A DNA stretch of 64,000 nucleotides from Cunninghamia lanceolata (GCA_027924645.1 BSBN01001362.1:372001-436000); one strand, 5' to 3'; counted from the stretch's first letter, positions 11,001-22,988 are shown. Notes: a model not told the origin generated them from the letters alone. Translations and numbers: made by a program.

Positions 11001-14000
11001 TAAGTTTGAAACCCATTCTGGATAATCAATAGGCTTTATGAACTTTGCTTCTAACAGCTTCTAAATTTCTGCTTTGACCAATAAGGCAACTTGTGGATGC
11101 ATTTTGCGCAATTTTTGTTTGACAGGCTTTGCATCAGGGAATACTGCTAAATGATGTACCACAAGTGAAGGATCTAGTCCTGACATGTCTGCATAAGTCC
11201 ATGCAAAATTTGTAGCTCTTCTCAGAAAAAATGCTGTGAAGTTCTTTCGTTCTTGCTCTGATAGTGATGCTGCCAAAAAAGTGATCTTCGGATTCTGTTC
11301 TGTTCCCAAGTTCATGTCTTGTGATTTTTCAACTAGCACAGTTGATTTCTCATGGTAATCAGTGGCAACAGGAAGATCAAATCCCTCATCCTCAGGCGCC
11401 TCAGAGAGGTTTTCACCTTCGGATACGTCCTTTATTTTTTCTTTTTCACGGTCAAGAGGCGCCTTACGGTTTTCACCTAGTGACCTATTTTGTTGAATTT
11501 TGTTTATTTCACTTTTACGACTGAAGGATTTAATACTTCCGCCAAAATATGCTAGTTTAGGTAATTCCATCATGAAACCTGCTTTATGATCACCCAGTGG
11601 AATACCTTGTCTCAAACCCATGAATTCGGCAATGGCTTCGTCATTTTCAAATGTATCTAATATCGGTGCCCCCTGTTGGTCCCAATCGATGAGGTCAGGA
11701 TATACGAGTGAAAGGCTAATGGAGGGATTGTGATGGCTAGAAGAGGTTGCAGAAAACATGAAGATGGAATATTCTTGAAAAAGGTCGGTGATATGAAGGG
11801 AGGAGTCATCGATGGTATCCGAATTAGAAATCTCTCCTACCGAAGAAGATCTAACGTCAATATCGGAAATACACTTAATGTCTTTGGTTTGCGGTACCTC
11901 CGGTTGGTAACCGAGGCCTTGCTTATTAAACTTCTTAGACACAATAAGGGGCTCAATAGGTCCTTGTTCCTGTGATCCCAAGCCACCATGTCCTTTATAG
12001 CCCATGTTCTTTATGATACGAAACCCATTGTTGTATCGCTCTACTTCAAGTTGGACTTGGTCATTGTCATCAAAGAATATCCAAGAGTTGATATCCTCAA
12101 TGTCTTCATCATCCAAGAAACCACCCTTAATGAATACTATAGGGGGAGCTTTGATAACAGCGGAGGATGAAGTTGGCTTAGATGTAGAGGGCTTACCGTG
12201 GGATTTAGGAGATAATGGAAGAGTACCCACGCAATAAGACTTGTGTAGTTTGTATTCACCAGGGCCATGTTCGGTATATTTGATATGGAGGTTGGAAGCA
12301 GCTTTGCTAGATGAGGGCTTGAGAAGATCAGATGGGTTGATATAGGATGAAGACGGATATGCCTCGGTGTTGATAGGGATGCGATTCAGATTCTGATATT
12401 TAGCCTGAAAGGCACGGCAGAACTCAAATGGATTAGGATCAGCTTGAATGGTAACCTCAACACCCTTATGTGGAAATTTAAGGCATTGGTGGTATGTAGA
12501 GGGAACTGCTTTAAGGGTATGGATCCAAGGGCGTCCAAGGATGATGTTATAAGGAAGATCAATATCAAGGACTTGACAACGAGTTTCGGTAATAACCGGC
12601 CCAACTTGAATAGGCAATAAGATGATCCCTTCGGTATCTCTTTCAGCATCATCGTATGCTCTGATGGTAATAACCTTGGAGGTGTCAACATCTTTCTCAG
12701 CATATCCCAATTATTTGATAAGTTTCAAAGAACATATATTAAGACCAGCTCCCCCATCTATCAAGACTCGTTTGATACGGCGTTGGTTAACAAATACTTC
12801 AATATGGAGGGCCTCATTGTGTGACGGATGAATGGAGGGTTAAAGAGCTTTGTCTGAAAAGGTCAGATGACAAGGGGCTGCAATGCTAGCGACCATGGAT
12901 TGAAATTGTGTGATATTAATATTATTAGGCACCGAAGACTCTTGTAAGGCTTTATCAAGGATAGCTTTATGTGCGGGGGATATGCGGAGCAGCTCAAGGA
13001 TAGATATGTGTGCGGGTGTTTTACCAAGGTGATCCAAGAGGTTATAGTCAGAGAGAGATCGAGGAGGATGAGGAGGTGCTCCTTGAATGGTAACTCGACC
13101 TCTTCGCGTGGTTACGGCACAATCAGGTGCTCTCCCTTGAACGGTAATGGTAGAAATGCGAGCATGGTCAATGCGGCCAATGGTAGATGATGCATAGTTA
13201 TAGGGAATAGCATTTCCAACTTGAAGGTTATTTGTCTGATCATGAGACGGAAGTGGATTCTTGAAAGTCTCTAGATCATAATTTGATGTGGATGGTTGAG
13301 CAGGTTGAGCTATTGAAGGTGTGACGTTGATTAAGCCTTGATCAATGCAGTCTTGGATAACATGTTTTAAGCGCATACAACCATTTGTTTTGTGCCCTTT
13401 AACTCGATGGTAATCACAATACTCATTCTCTTTGTACCAAGGAGCTCGAAAGAGTGGTTCGCCATTTGGTGGTGCATCGGGTAGAATAATGTCTCCGACT
13501 TGAAGCAGCTTTTGAAGAATAACTTCCATGGGTTCCACTAATGGTGTAAATTGTCGGCGTGGATTGGAGGTTTGGCGTTGGTTTCTTCATTGTGGAAAAG
13601 GCTGTCTTGGTGTAGAGGCTACTTGAATGTTGATGGGAGCTCTCATAGTTTGAATATTCTTTGTATCGACAATACCGTCATTGACAACATTCTTGTTCTT
13701 GTTCCAAAAGCAAGACTTATCATTGGAATTTTGGGGAGAATCTTTGTTATCACGAAAGATCTTGATAGTTCCTTTGGCAATTAAGGCTCGTTCAATAATA
13801 ACTCCTTTGGAAACTAATTCGTCAAAGGTGCTAGCACTTTGCAATTGTAGTTGGAATGACAGCTCAGGATGAAGATTTTGAACAAAGATGTCAAGCTGTT
13901 GTTTCTCAAGGATTTCCCATGATAATTTGCTAGCCATATTACGCCATCGTTGGGTAAATGAGGAAAAGGTTTCACCATTGCGTTGCTTGTTGTTGACAAG

Positions 14001-15713
14001 GTCATTCATGTTTACCTCATGTTCAATGTTGAAGGCAAAGTGTGATCGAAACTTGTTTGCCAATTCTAAAAAAGTTTTAATTCCTGGAGGTAAATGGGAA
14101 AACCATTCAAGAGCTTGTCCTGCTAAGCTTCGAGGAAATAGTCTTAAAAGATATGTATCATCATAGGCAACATCGAGACATGCCACGAAAAAGGCTCGAA
14201 GATGGTCATCCAGATTTCCTTTCCCTTTGTACTTATCAAATTGTGGGATTTCAAAGTGTGGTGGAAAAGGTATCATATTAAGAGACTTGTCAAATGGATA
14301 GGCGCATATGTTTTCGAGAGAGAAAGGTTTCTTGCCTTGTCCTACCCTTTCATCGATCATCTGTTGGATATCGGCTGAAGATAACTTCTATTGTTGCGAA
14401 GGGGGTGGAGTATAATATGAGACATATTGTGGTTGCGGTTGTGGTATATGTGGAGTTGTGACTGTTTGTTGTGGTTGTGTGCCCACAATGTATGTTAAAG
14501 GAGTGGTATGTGACATGTATGTGTTGGAGGATTGCTGTCCTTGAGACACAAGCGGCAATTGGGTGTGCATCACATGAGAAGTGGGTGTTGGATTGATAGT
14601 AGCAGATGGTTGGGAAATTGGGATTGAATTCATGACATGGTAAGTGACGGAGGGATTGGTAGATATGATAGAAGGATGAACATTGGGATTGGTATTTCGG
14701 ACAATATGAGGATTGGTATGTGTCATGTGTTGGGTGATATTAGAGAAGCCTTGGGTAGCATAAGATGGATTGATGGTGTGTGAAGGATTAGAAGAAGAGG
14801 ACAGCATGGATGTAAGCTGATCAACATAAGCGATCTTATTGTTTGGATTGGCTTGAGAAATGAGGGGATCACTCATGTCAATGAGACTAACGTTGGGATT
14901 ATAGGATAACATGGAGGAATTAGCAGTTGGTATATGAGATGTGGTAGAGTGTAATGGGTGTGAAGCATGGACAACAGGTGTTGTTGGAATGGTTTGAGAG
15001 GTTTGCACACTATAAGATATAGGAATGGCTTGTGATGCTCGAAGTGTTTGCGCTTGCGTTGCATGGACAGCTTGTGTTACTTAAGTCATGGAAACAGTCA
15101 TGGTAGAAGGAGAGATATGTTGAGGGACATGAAAAGGTGGAATGTTGAGATTTTGTGACATGAGAGGGAGCACATTGGTGGGCACTATCAATGGTTCTAA
15201 AGTATGCTCTGATCGTGGTAGCTCAAATGAAGCAACAATAGGCAATGAGGATGATGTTTGTAATGTAATAGGAGATGATGTGACTATAGTAGATGGTCCA
15301 TTCGCAACAACAGCAGTAGTGTTGGGATCTTGCTCTCTAATAGTGGATATATCAAAGTCTTTAGGTAGTTTAGCACCCATGCGAGCAAGTTGGAGAAAAC
15401 AGCGATCAGGCTCAGATATCATGAGTTTCTCAACTTGGTCCCATAGATAGGTATCTTGGAATTCTGATGAGTCATCTTGAGATTGTTCTTCGAAAGTTTC
15501 CAAGGATGGTGGAGGTTGCATTCGTTGTGAAGATGACTCGCCAATAGTGTATCCTTGAGGTATAAACATATGAGAAGGCATGCCAGTTGTAAATTGAGTT
15601 GCGTCCTTAAGGGGTGTTGTGAATTGTTTCATCTCAGCTTGCAATTTGGCGTCCATTTCAGCTTTCAATTTGGCTTCTATTTCAGCTTGATATTGACTCC
15701 TAGTTTGAGGCAT
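8043..15713 (-). pseudogene. gag-pol: Tat-lineage gag-pol polyprotein, single frame with eight nonsense codons
   Basis: A single minus-strand frame of about 2,557 codons runs from ATG 15713 to TGA 8043-8045. In order: a Q/T/P-rich N-terminus; the gag capsid domain (LAGQALEWFSHLPPG near 14250); a zinc-finger-like motif (CDYHRVKGHKTNGC near 13400); aspartic protease (VLIDGGAGLNI, 12737-12770); a G-patch (about 12035-11905); reverse transcriptase (YVDDIL near 10665); gypsy RNase H; a second archaeal-type RNase H (YFDGSY near 9790, AEYEA, FGDSQL); and integrase (HHCC, GLDLVG, VTDNG, GQAEASN) ending LKKFYP. There is no chromodomain. Stops at 15081, 14388, 13587, 12840, 12711, 11061, 10506 and 8193 are TAA/TAG/TGA in frame, each explicable as CAA/CAG/CGA with C-to-T; no frameshift was found. 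Confidence 0.95.
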
Positions 15714-18360
15714 GATGTTGATGGTGGATGTGAGCTTGTCAAAGTCTTGAGACCCAAAAGATGGTAGTTGGCTAGTTGGTTGATTGGTTGTTGTTTTGGT
15801 TTGCTGGTTTGGCTAAGTTGCTTTGTTTTGGTTGAGTTGTTGTTGGTTGTCCCTAGAGGTAGCTTAATCACTCAAGGGAAAGATTGTTTACTGTTGATGT
15901 TTGTTGTAGCTAAAGCTAAAAGATGTTGTTTGCTGAAGCTAAAGCTGAAGGATGATGTGTGTTGAAGCTACAGCTGAAGGATGTTTGCTGATTGAAATGA
16001 TTGGGTTGATGTCTGATTTACTGGTTGGGGTCTCAAAAAGATGGAAAAGCTCATGAGTTGTGATTGATTGATAAGCTCAAAATAGAAGGCAAAGTCCAGG
16101 TATTTGATCAAAGAGAAGTCTGAAAGCTCATGTATGAGACTTAAGCAAGCTGGACCTGAGGCTAATTTGGCTGATGCACTGAAATTTGGAGGGATTGTTA
16201 GCTACAGGCGACTGATGATAGCTCAAAGGTGACTCAAAGGATGCTAAAGGCGATCAATGATAGCTCAGATGCGATCCGGTTTAGTTTTGACAGAAAAATG
16301 ACAGTGCTAACCAGAAGCGAATGCTATGCCAGAGGCGACGACTGTTGGTTCAAAGGTGATTTCCTGTTAATCAAAGGCGACTCAGATATCCCTATAGGCG
16401 ACAGTCTGTTATTCAGAGGTGAGCTTGTTCAGGAATCAGGCGAATAACTGCGGCTTAAAAGCGATCTGGCTCAGACAAGATGCAATTGGTTATGACTTAG
16501 ATGCGACTTGGTTCAGACAGTAGGCAATCAGCTGTGGTTCAAAAGTGATTCCGTTCAAGCAAAAGGCGATCAACTGTGGTTTAAAAGCGATTCTGTGCAG
16601 GCAATATGCGGGCCTTTGTTGTTTAAAAGTGATGCAGTTCAGGCAAAAAGCGAATTATTACAGTTCAGAAGCGATGTCTGTGGTGTATGCGAGCAGTTTA
16701 GGTTCAAAAGCGACTGTGTTTGTGTAGAAGTTGTCTGATTTTGCAGTTCTTCAGCAAGAAAACAGTAATAACAGTCACTCACACTCACAACAAGCACAAA
16801 CTGATACAACCTAGGCTAGGATAGGACAGTATCTGTTGAATCCCCTAGCTGCGCCTATTCAAAGCGGGTAGCTCCAGGATCTTGGTAGCACCAGCTCCTC
16901 CTTACATTTGCACACACTTCTCACGCATACCAAGATCTGGGATTCTTATAAGGCTTGACCCTCTCCAAACCTTTAGATTGTCCCTGCTACCTCGGCTAAG
17001 AACCGCATGAATCAGGGCCGCTTCAAGGGTTTTGCCTCTGCGTCAACAGATAGAAGGTTTTTGGCTACTACACAAAGTTGCTAATAAGGGCATCCGTTCG
17101 GGTGGCTATACGTGCGGCAGCGCTACTCTCCGTTATGGAGTCTCCCAGCCTCCAAGGGTTGCGCCTTGGAGGGTTTTGGGGGAGGTTGGCTGTCGGTATA
17201 ACACAACTGCACCCGTTGTTTGTGGCTTTCGACACAAACACTTTTCTTATATAGCGGTTTGGAAGGACTTGGCTTTAGCCCGTTACCGCTTGGGTCGTAT
17301 CCCTTCTCACACCGGGAAGGCAGGCCCTCTAAAGATAATGACAAGTTCTCATACACCCAAGATCCATTTGATAGGCAAGGGGAGAGGATACTTTTGCCAT
17401 TAAATTTGGGTTACAACCAGGCACATGCAAGCAATCAAAAAGATAAATCAAGCATGGAGCAAACAGTAGTTCATTTTAAGCACCAAGCCCAAATATGCCT
17501 AATTTAGTGAAAAAAACCACAAATCTTGGACCGATCGAACCTGCAACAGATATGTCAGTAGTTTGATATCCTCCTTTCTTGGACAAACCGATAAGATGCA
17601 GATGTGATTCACTGCTGATCAAAAGCGACCTCCATTATGTCAGAGACGAAATACTGCAGATCATATGCGACGCGTAAAAACACAGGATGCGACACCTGTC
17701 AGCTCATACGCGATGCAGATTGGCCATAAGCGATCAATTGAGGGCTAAATGCGAATAGTATCTGCAAAACAAAGCCGACAAACAAAACCCTAGTCTAACA
17801 GGCGAGTATTATCAGTCCATAAGCGATACTAATGAAGTCAAACGCGGCCTCTGTCGACTCATATGCGATCCAGATATACCTAGAAGCGATCTGTTGCAAG
17901 ACAAAAGTGACCTGTATCTGCAAGCAAAAGCTAAAACCCTAACCTGCACAGGTGATCACTATTAGCTCATAAGCGACATAGATCAGTATAAAGGTGAGTA
18001 CTGTTAGATCAAAAGTGACGCAAACATCTGCAAAGGCGGCCACTGTTATGTCAAAAGCGGCCTGATTATGTGTAAAAGCGGCGGATGTTAGGTCAAAAGC
18101 GATAAACACTGTGAAAGCAGCCGCAAAAATAACAGGTGAACAGTTTAAGAACAAAAGCGATACCGTTTTACCTCAAGTGACGACTGTTTGTTTAAAGGCG
18201 ATCCAGAGCGGAAAATGCGGCCTGTTCCAGCTTAAAAGCGACGCAGAAATTTGGAAGTGGCAGATTTTCGTTCAAAAGCGACTTGAATTTTCTGCGAGCA
18301 CCTGCAAAATCTGATCTTCAAAGAAACAACTCCAAAAAATGAAGTTAATCAAGGACGTGA
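15714..18360 (-). other. Long leader (5' UTR) of the Tat element
   Basis: The 2.6 kb between the primer binding site and the gag ATG carries no supported gene. It consists of two repeat sub-arrays (about 16205-16740 and 17600-18290) separated by a less repetitive, more GC-rich segment (16790-17420). That segment includes a minus-strand TATA-like TATATAAGAAAAG near 17245, which could be an internal promoter or chance. Frames seen in it (for example 17032-17403 plus) show no recognisable domain. Confidence 0.7.
16205..18290 (-). repeat. Degenerate 21-bp TCGC arrays upstream of gag
   Basis: On the minus strand, units share ATCGCTTTTGAAC (plus: GTTCAAAAGCGAT). Core GCGA/GTGA positions run 16356, 16377, 16398, 16419, 16440, 16461, then 16503, 16524, 16545, 16566, 16587, 16608, 16629, 16650 and 16671 at an almost unbroken 21-bp step. 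A second sub-array at 17604-18290 keeps the same step (for example 17973, 17994, 18015, 18036, 18057, 18078, 18099). Roughly 50 units occur in all. The core resembles the array upstream of the PMD gene, in the same orientation relative to the gene that follows. Confidence 0.88.
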
Positions 18361-18378
18361 GTCCCACCGGGCGTGCCA
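18361..18378 (-). promoter_or_regulatory. Primer binding site of the Tat element
   Basis: Three bases after the right LTR the minus strand reads TGGCACGCCCGGTGGGAC, complementary to a tRNA 3' end finishing in CCA. It fixes the 5' end of the element at the right LTR. I do not name the tRNA. Confidence 0.9.
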
Positions 18379-18381
18379 AAA

Positions 18382-19150
18382 TGTGATAGGTGAAAGTCAG
18401 GTGTGGAAGATCAGACATAGTCATGAAACCCTAACCCTACCATCATCAAGGAATCTAACCTAGATGAAATCAAAGGATAATGCAATTCAAGCATAACATC
18501 ACCTAGACCATGTGATTCCTTGTTTGAGAGAGAGATGTGGACTGCTTCTTCAACAATAAGCAATTACAAAGCTGAAAGCTGCCATGATGGATGATAAAAG
18601 CTCAGATGCTCAAGATGATAATGTAGGTGCTATATGATTGCTGGATTGCTGGATTGCTGGATTGCTGGATGTCTCATATGGAATGAGAGGGTGTTTATAT
18701 AGAACTCAACCAAGATCAATCAACGGTGGAGATTCAGAGGCTATGTGAATGGCTAGGATTGAAAGTTACTAAATTTAGGTCCAATTAGTTGTGCATGTGA
18801 AGGATTTTAAATGAAAGTTGTCTTACAACACATGATTGAATGGGAAATGGACAAGTGTTGAAATGTGATAAATGATAAGGGCTTAATTCAAATAAAATAT
18901 TTGAATTAGTTGGGATATGAGTTGGAAATTAATTAAATAAATAAAATTTATTTAATTAATAGGATAAATGCATAAAATGAGATAAGACATGATGTGGAAT
19001 TAATTAAATAAATACAATTTATTTAATTAATTGGCTAAGTGGATGAGAATAGGATTTTAATTAAATAAATAAAATTTATTTAATTAATTGGCTAATGGAT
19101 TAGTGATTTAACAAGGTGTTGCTAGACATGGACAAATTTGGGTGTCTACA
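18382..19150 (-). repeat. 5' LTR of the Tat element (769 bp)
   Basis: Near-identical partner of 1872-2664. As the 5' LTR it should drive transcription leftwards from the TATA box at 18694-18701. It is followed directly by the target duplication GATGG (19151-19155). Confidence 0.97.
18694..18701 (-). promoter_or_regulatory. TATA box of the promoter-active 5' LTR
   Basis: The minus strand reads CTATATAAACACCC. The start site is expected about 30 bases downstream, at the edge of the four-unit GCTGGATT repeat. Confidence 0.7.
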
Positions 19151-20760
19151 GATGGAATATAGATGCAATTACAAATGGTGATACCTTTTTGAAATCTAAA
19201 AGGGCAAGTACCTTGCTTACTATGATGCTGAGGAGTTTAGATTGGCTCAAATATGTGGTTTGAACATCATTATGTTTAAAATGATTAAGTCTGGTTAAAT
19301 TCTGATTTTCTATGCTATAATTGTAAAGATTATTCATGTTATGTGTTCTATTTTCTTATAGATGAAGCTGAGCGAGATGATGCAGTGTGCGGTAGATTCG
19401 ACAGGAAGATTCTCAGATTCAAGAGACTGACATGTTAGACATCGAGCAACCAATGAAGCCTCCCAAGATATTGAATCTAGTGTGTACCTACAAAATGTCA
19501 AGAAGATCAGACTGTTGCCAGAAGTTGCAAAGAATATATTACAATCTGAGCTCAACTCCAGCCTTGTTTGCACCTGTTCCAATTAGTAAACTAACCCAAC
19601 AAGTATCCAATTGGATATGTCTTCATCAAGAAGTGCCACATACTTAACCAGTCAGCATATAGGATCTCGTCAATCCATATCATCACAACTTTTCATGCAT
19701 CATGTGACCTTTTGTTGACTTCCTTTTGACTTGAAAATTGATTTTTCATCATGTACAACCAAATTGGTATCCATTTTGTCCAGATTCAATGTATTTTCTA
19801 GCTGTATTTTATCTTTTTCCTAAAGGACAAAAGCAAATCTAAAAATGTGACTAACTGTTGTATCTCATTAAATGCCATGTAATCTGGACCGTTGGTGTTG
19901 AGTTAATCTCCACCATCCATTGAAAAACTCAGTATGGTGCCTTGTCTATAAAATGGCCATCATTTTCCTCTCATTATAAGCAGGATTTGATAATGAATTG
20001 CTGAGACTCTACCAAAATATAGTCAATACAAAGCATGTTTTGCAGGTTGTTGGGAATTTGTGTTTATGTGTTGTCTCATTTTGGTTTTCATGGTTCATAT
20101 CAATCTGAATCTAATTAGTTGTGCTTTTTCAATGATGGGTAAATGTTAAGATATTCGATGAATGCTTTGGTCCATACTATTAGTGCTTGTTGATGGTAAG
20201 TTACTATGTATAGTTAGCCTGGGCCCTATCATTGAATATAGTTCAGTTGCTTTCCACTAGTTAAGCTGTGCCATTGTTCGAGTGTTTAATGAGTGAATGC
20301 AATTTGAAAATCATAAGGATCCTTTGAATATTGCATCATTTCTTGCAACATTGTAGGTTTCATATCTTGGTGAAACAAGGAATGGTTTATTAAAAGTATT
20401 TTACCCAGTTGTGAATGTCACTTAGGATCTCTTATCCCTTCTCTCTCTCCTTTTCCTTTTGTATTTTATTTATATCAAGTTTGTTAGGTTAGGGTTATAA
20501 GCAGCTTTTACATTATAGATCTGTTGAAAGTATCATAGGATTTCTGCATACATACTGCTGTCATATTCCATAAACCTTGCATTTTATGTAAGACCCCTTA
20601 TTGGCATAGCTAGACATACCACTAAGTCATTCCAAGCAAGCGAAGACCTAGCTATAGTATCCTTGGAGTAGTCTTATCTAGGGTAAGATACTTTTCAAGA
20701 AAGGTGTAAAACCAACAATCACACCTGCATTGTTGTGTCCTAAAAACACCATCAACAAAA

Positions 20761-20778
20761 TTGGTGCTAGGAGGGAAA
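20761..20778 (+). promoter_or_regulatory. Candidate primer binding site next to copy A
   Basis: TTGGTGCTAGGAGGGAAA begins three bases after the AACA end of the repeat block, as a plus-strand primer binding site would. A near copy recurs at 20915-20933 just before the following frame. The assignment conflicts with the minus-strand primer site at 37158-37175, so it is tentative. Confidence 0.4.
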
Positions 20779-20934
20779 ACCAAAGCCATTGCTGACCAAA
20801 GCCATTGCAGAACAAAAAAATTACTAAAAAAGGACATCTTGAACAAAGACATTGCTAAACCAAGAGAGTGCTCCATTCAGTTCCATCCCTTCTCCTTTTA
20901 ACGCAATCAACAAAATTGGTGCTAGAAGGAGGGA

Positions 20935-22988
20935 ATGAACGAAGATTATGATGTAGGATTTCAGTTTGTTGGTTCATTGCACATGCTGAAATGAAGTGAA
21001 TGTATAGGAAATTCTTATCCAATAGATAAATAGAAGGGTTTAAGTCATGAGGCTCCTTCATTCTTCAAAACATTGTCACAACAGTCATATCATGAAGAGA
21101 ATTTCAACGTTGACATCCCACTTTTCAAAGAAGTGTTAGATAGGTAGATCAGAGTGAAGTATCCTCCACTACCACTGCTCAATTTTAGTTCACCTTAGGT
21201 CTACACTGTACATCCTAGAGAGTTGCATGACAAAATTAACTGTTTAACTTTTCTCCAAAGATTGGATCTGCATTTAAAGGGATTGCTTCCTCTTTTTGAA
21301 TTTTACAAGCCTGAAGCAAGATGTGGGTACATCAAACATATTCAGAGTAAGACCTCATAAGGAGTTGCAAAATGGATGGATGCATATGCATGTGATCATA
21401 TCTTAGTTAAGAACATACAAAGAGCTGAGGCTACAAAGGCTATAAATCCACCATTGATAGTTGATCACAGTAAAAAGGGCAATCTGAATATGGAAAAAAA
21501 TCAAGTTATTCATCAAAGTACATATCCAGATGATGATGGTAGTCAATGGTTATGGTCTGTAGGTCACCCAACTAAGGAGTATACAGTCCCTGACTGGTTA
21601 AAACCTAATTTTCATTTATTGGACTTTGAAAATATAGTCCCAGCATGGTTGAAGCCTAGTTCTCAATCACAGGACAATGAACAGAGCAATGCACAAGATC
21701 AAATTTCTGCTACTAAGGATGTGGACAAGGTAGATGATAAATCAGACCTGATAAGCAGTCATGTTGAAGATGCAGATCAACAACTAGATACTTCACAAAT
21801 ATCAAGTTCCAAGCCTAGGTTTGCTGCTGCAGAGATGCAGAACAACAATTCACTTCAGTTGGTTGACAATTCTAAGTTAGAACAACAGGTTGTTCAAATC
21901 AAAAATATGAAAGAATAGGAACAACAAGAAATCAGTCCTCTAGTTGAAGAACAACCATGGACAACAATGCAAAAAATTATTTCAGTTGACATATCTGAGC
22001 TACAATCAAATTATTCAGAGAAAAGTGATCAGACTCTTGACTACATCAGCCCAATATATCATCATAATCAGCCATATCAGGTCAATGCAATTGCTGCAGA
22101 AGAAGAATCTCAAGATGATCCAAATGAAGAAGAAGAAGATGATACATCACTTAAAGGTAGCATGGACATCATAAATCTAGCTATGTAAGAAGAAAGAGAC
22201 CTTGTTGCTGCTACAGATAGTGAATTGCCAACCCAATGCCAGCCCTTAATTAAAATAAGAAAGTTGTTGATTGATACAAAGGAAGTTTCCTCAGAACATA
22301 TGACTGATCTAGATGAAGTAGATTCAGCTATATCATGTACTCATCAGGATGATCTAGTTCATACTTAGATGAAAGAAGAGCTCCACATGGTTGATGCTGA
22401 CCCAGTAATGATAAGAAATGAAAGTAGAAATTCACAATCTGAGAATAAAAATCAAATGGTCATGCAGAGTGATGGCTTGGAAATGTTTTCATGTCAGTCA
22501 CTTGATCATATCATTGAGATAGTGTCAACAATGAGTAAGGATATGCTGTTGCACGGGAATTCACTACACATGTCAGACTTTGTTTCGACTGATTCATGCA
22601 GAATTCATCCAAATGATCCACATTCTAAAGAAGGTTGTCTAGACTTCCTGTTGCTTGGGAGATTGTTGCAGCATTCAGTTATTTAGAGGTATTTGATGCA
22701 CAAGATATGGCCCTCCATGAGCTGAAATCTCTTGAAGATGAGAAGGTATTTGGTACAATGCAACAAGGTGATAAACTTGCATCTCTGATTGATGGTACTA
22801 CAAATCAGGTTGTATATTCCCTCTCTCCACTCAGTTTTAGTAGTTTCAATTGTCAATTTGATTATGGTCATTTAGGTAAGACAAATTGCATATGGATTGA
22901 TCATGGCCCTAATGAGCTGCCCCAACTACTGATCCTACATGATTGGTACCCTGAACATGAACCTAGCATGCCTCTACCTCACTTTTAA
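20935..22988 (+). pseudogene. Decayed frame of unknown function in the old element
   Basis: From ATG 20935 one frame can be followed to about 22650. It is broken by stops at 20992, 21031, 21145, 21196, 21358, 21916, 22186 and 22366 (TGA, TAG or TAA, all explicable as C-to-T in CGA/CAG/CAA). It then shifts frame near 22640 and continues to 22988. The N-terminal part looks helical (RLDLHLKGLLPLFEFYKPEA); the middle is rich in D, E, Q, S and N with several VPDWLKP/VPAWLKP-like segments; the C-terminal part is HDWYPEHEPS. I recognise no domain. It follows the left LTR-like block directly, so it is either a gag-position frame of a plus-strand element or an antisense extra frame of a minus-strand one. 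Confidence 0.55.

Larger units (their letters stand above)
1872..19150 (-). mobile_element. Complete Ty3/gypsy LTR retrotransposon, Tat lineage, 17.3 kb
   Basis: The element has matching LTRs at 1872-2664 and 18382-19150, is bounded by TGTAGACACC...CCTATCACA on the minus strand, and is flanked by the perfect 5-bp target duplication GATGG (1867-1871 and 19151-19155). The primer binding site lies next to the right LTR and the polypurine tract next to the left LTR, so it reads right to left. Order on the minus strand: 5' LTR, 2.6-kb leader, gag-protease-G-patch-RT-RNase H-RNase H-integrase in one frame, 2.3-kb spacer, an antisense PMD gene, a repeat array, 3' LTR. Two RNase H domains and no chromodomain place it in the Tat lineage. 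All coding frames carry premature stops. Confidence 0.96.
11..20757. repeat. Left copy (A) of 3.4-kb LTR-like block, split by Tat element
   Basis: Positions 11-1871 plus 19151-20757 match 39252-42691 almost end to end, about 93-95% by eye, with small indels. The right border is sharp: both copies end in AACACCATCAACA and then diverge. Copy A is followed within 3 bases by TTGGTGCTAGGAGGG (20761), which resembles a primer binding site, and CA is the canonical end of an LTR. The left border lies at or beyond the window edge, because similarity can be judged over only ten bases there. No coding region was recognised in either copy. I infer a terminal repeat of an old, very large element; a segmental duplication is the alternative. 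Confidence 0.7.

Noticed and set aside
17032..17403. 123-codon plus-strand frame in the Tat leader
   Set aside because: It lies in the GC-richer leader segment, has no recognisable domain, overlaps frames on the other strand, and is antisense to the element transcript.
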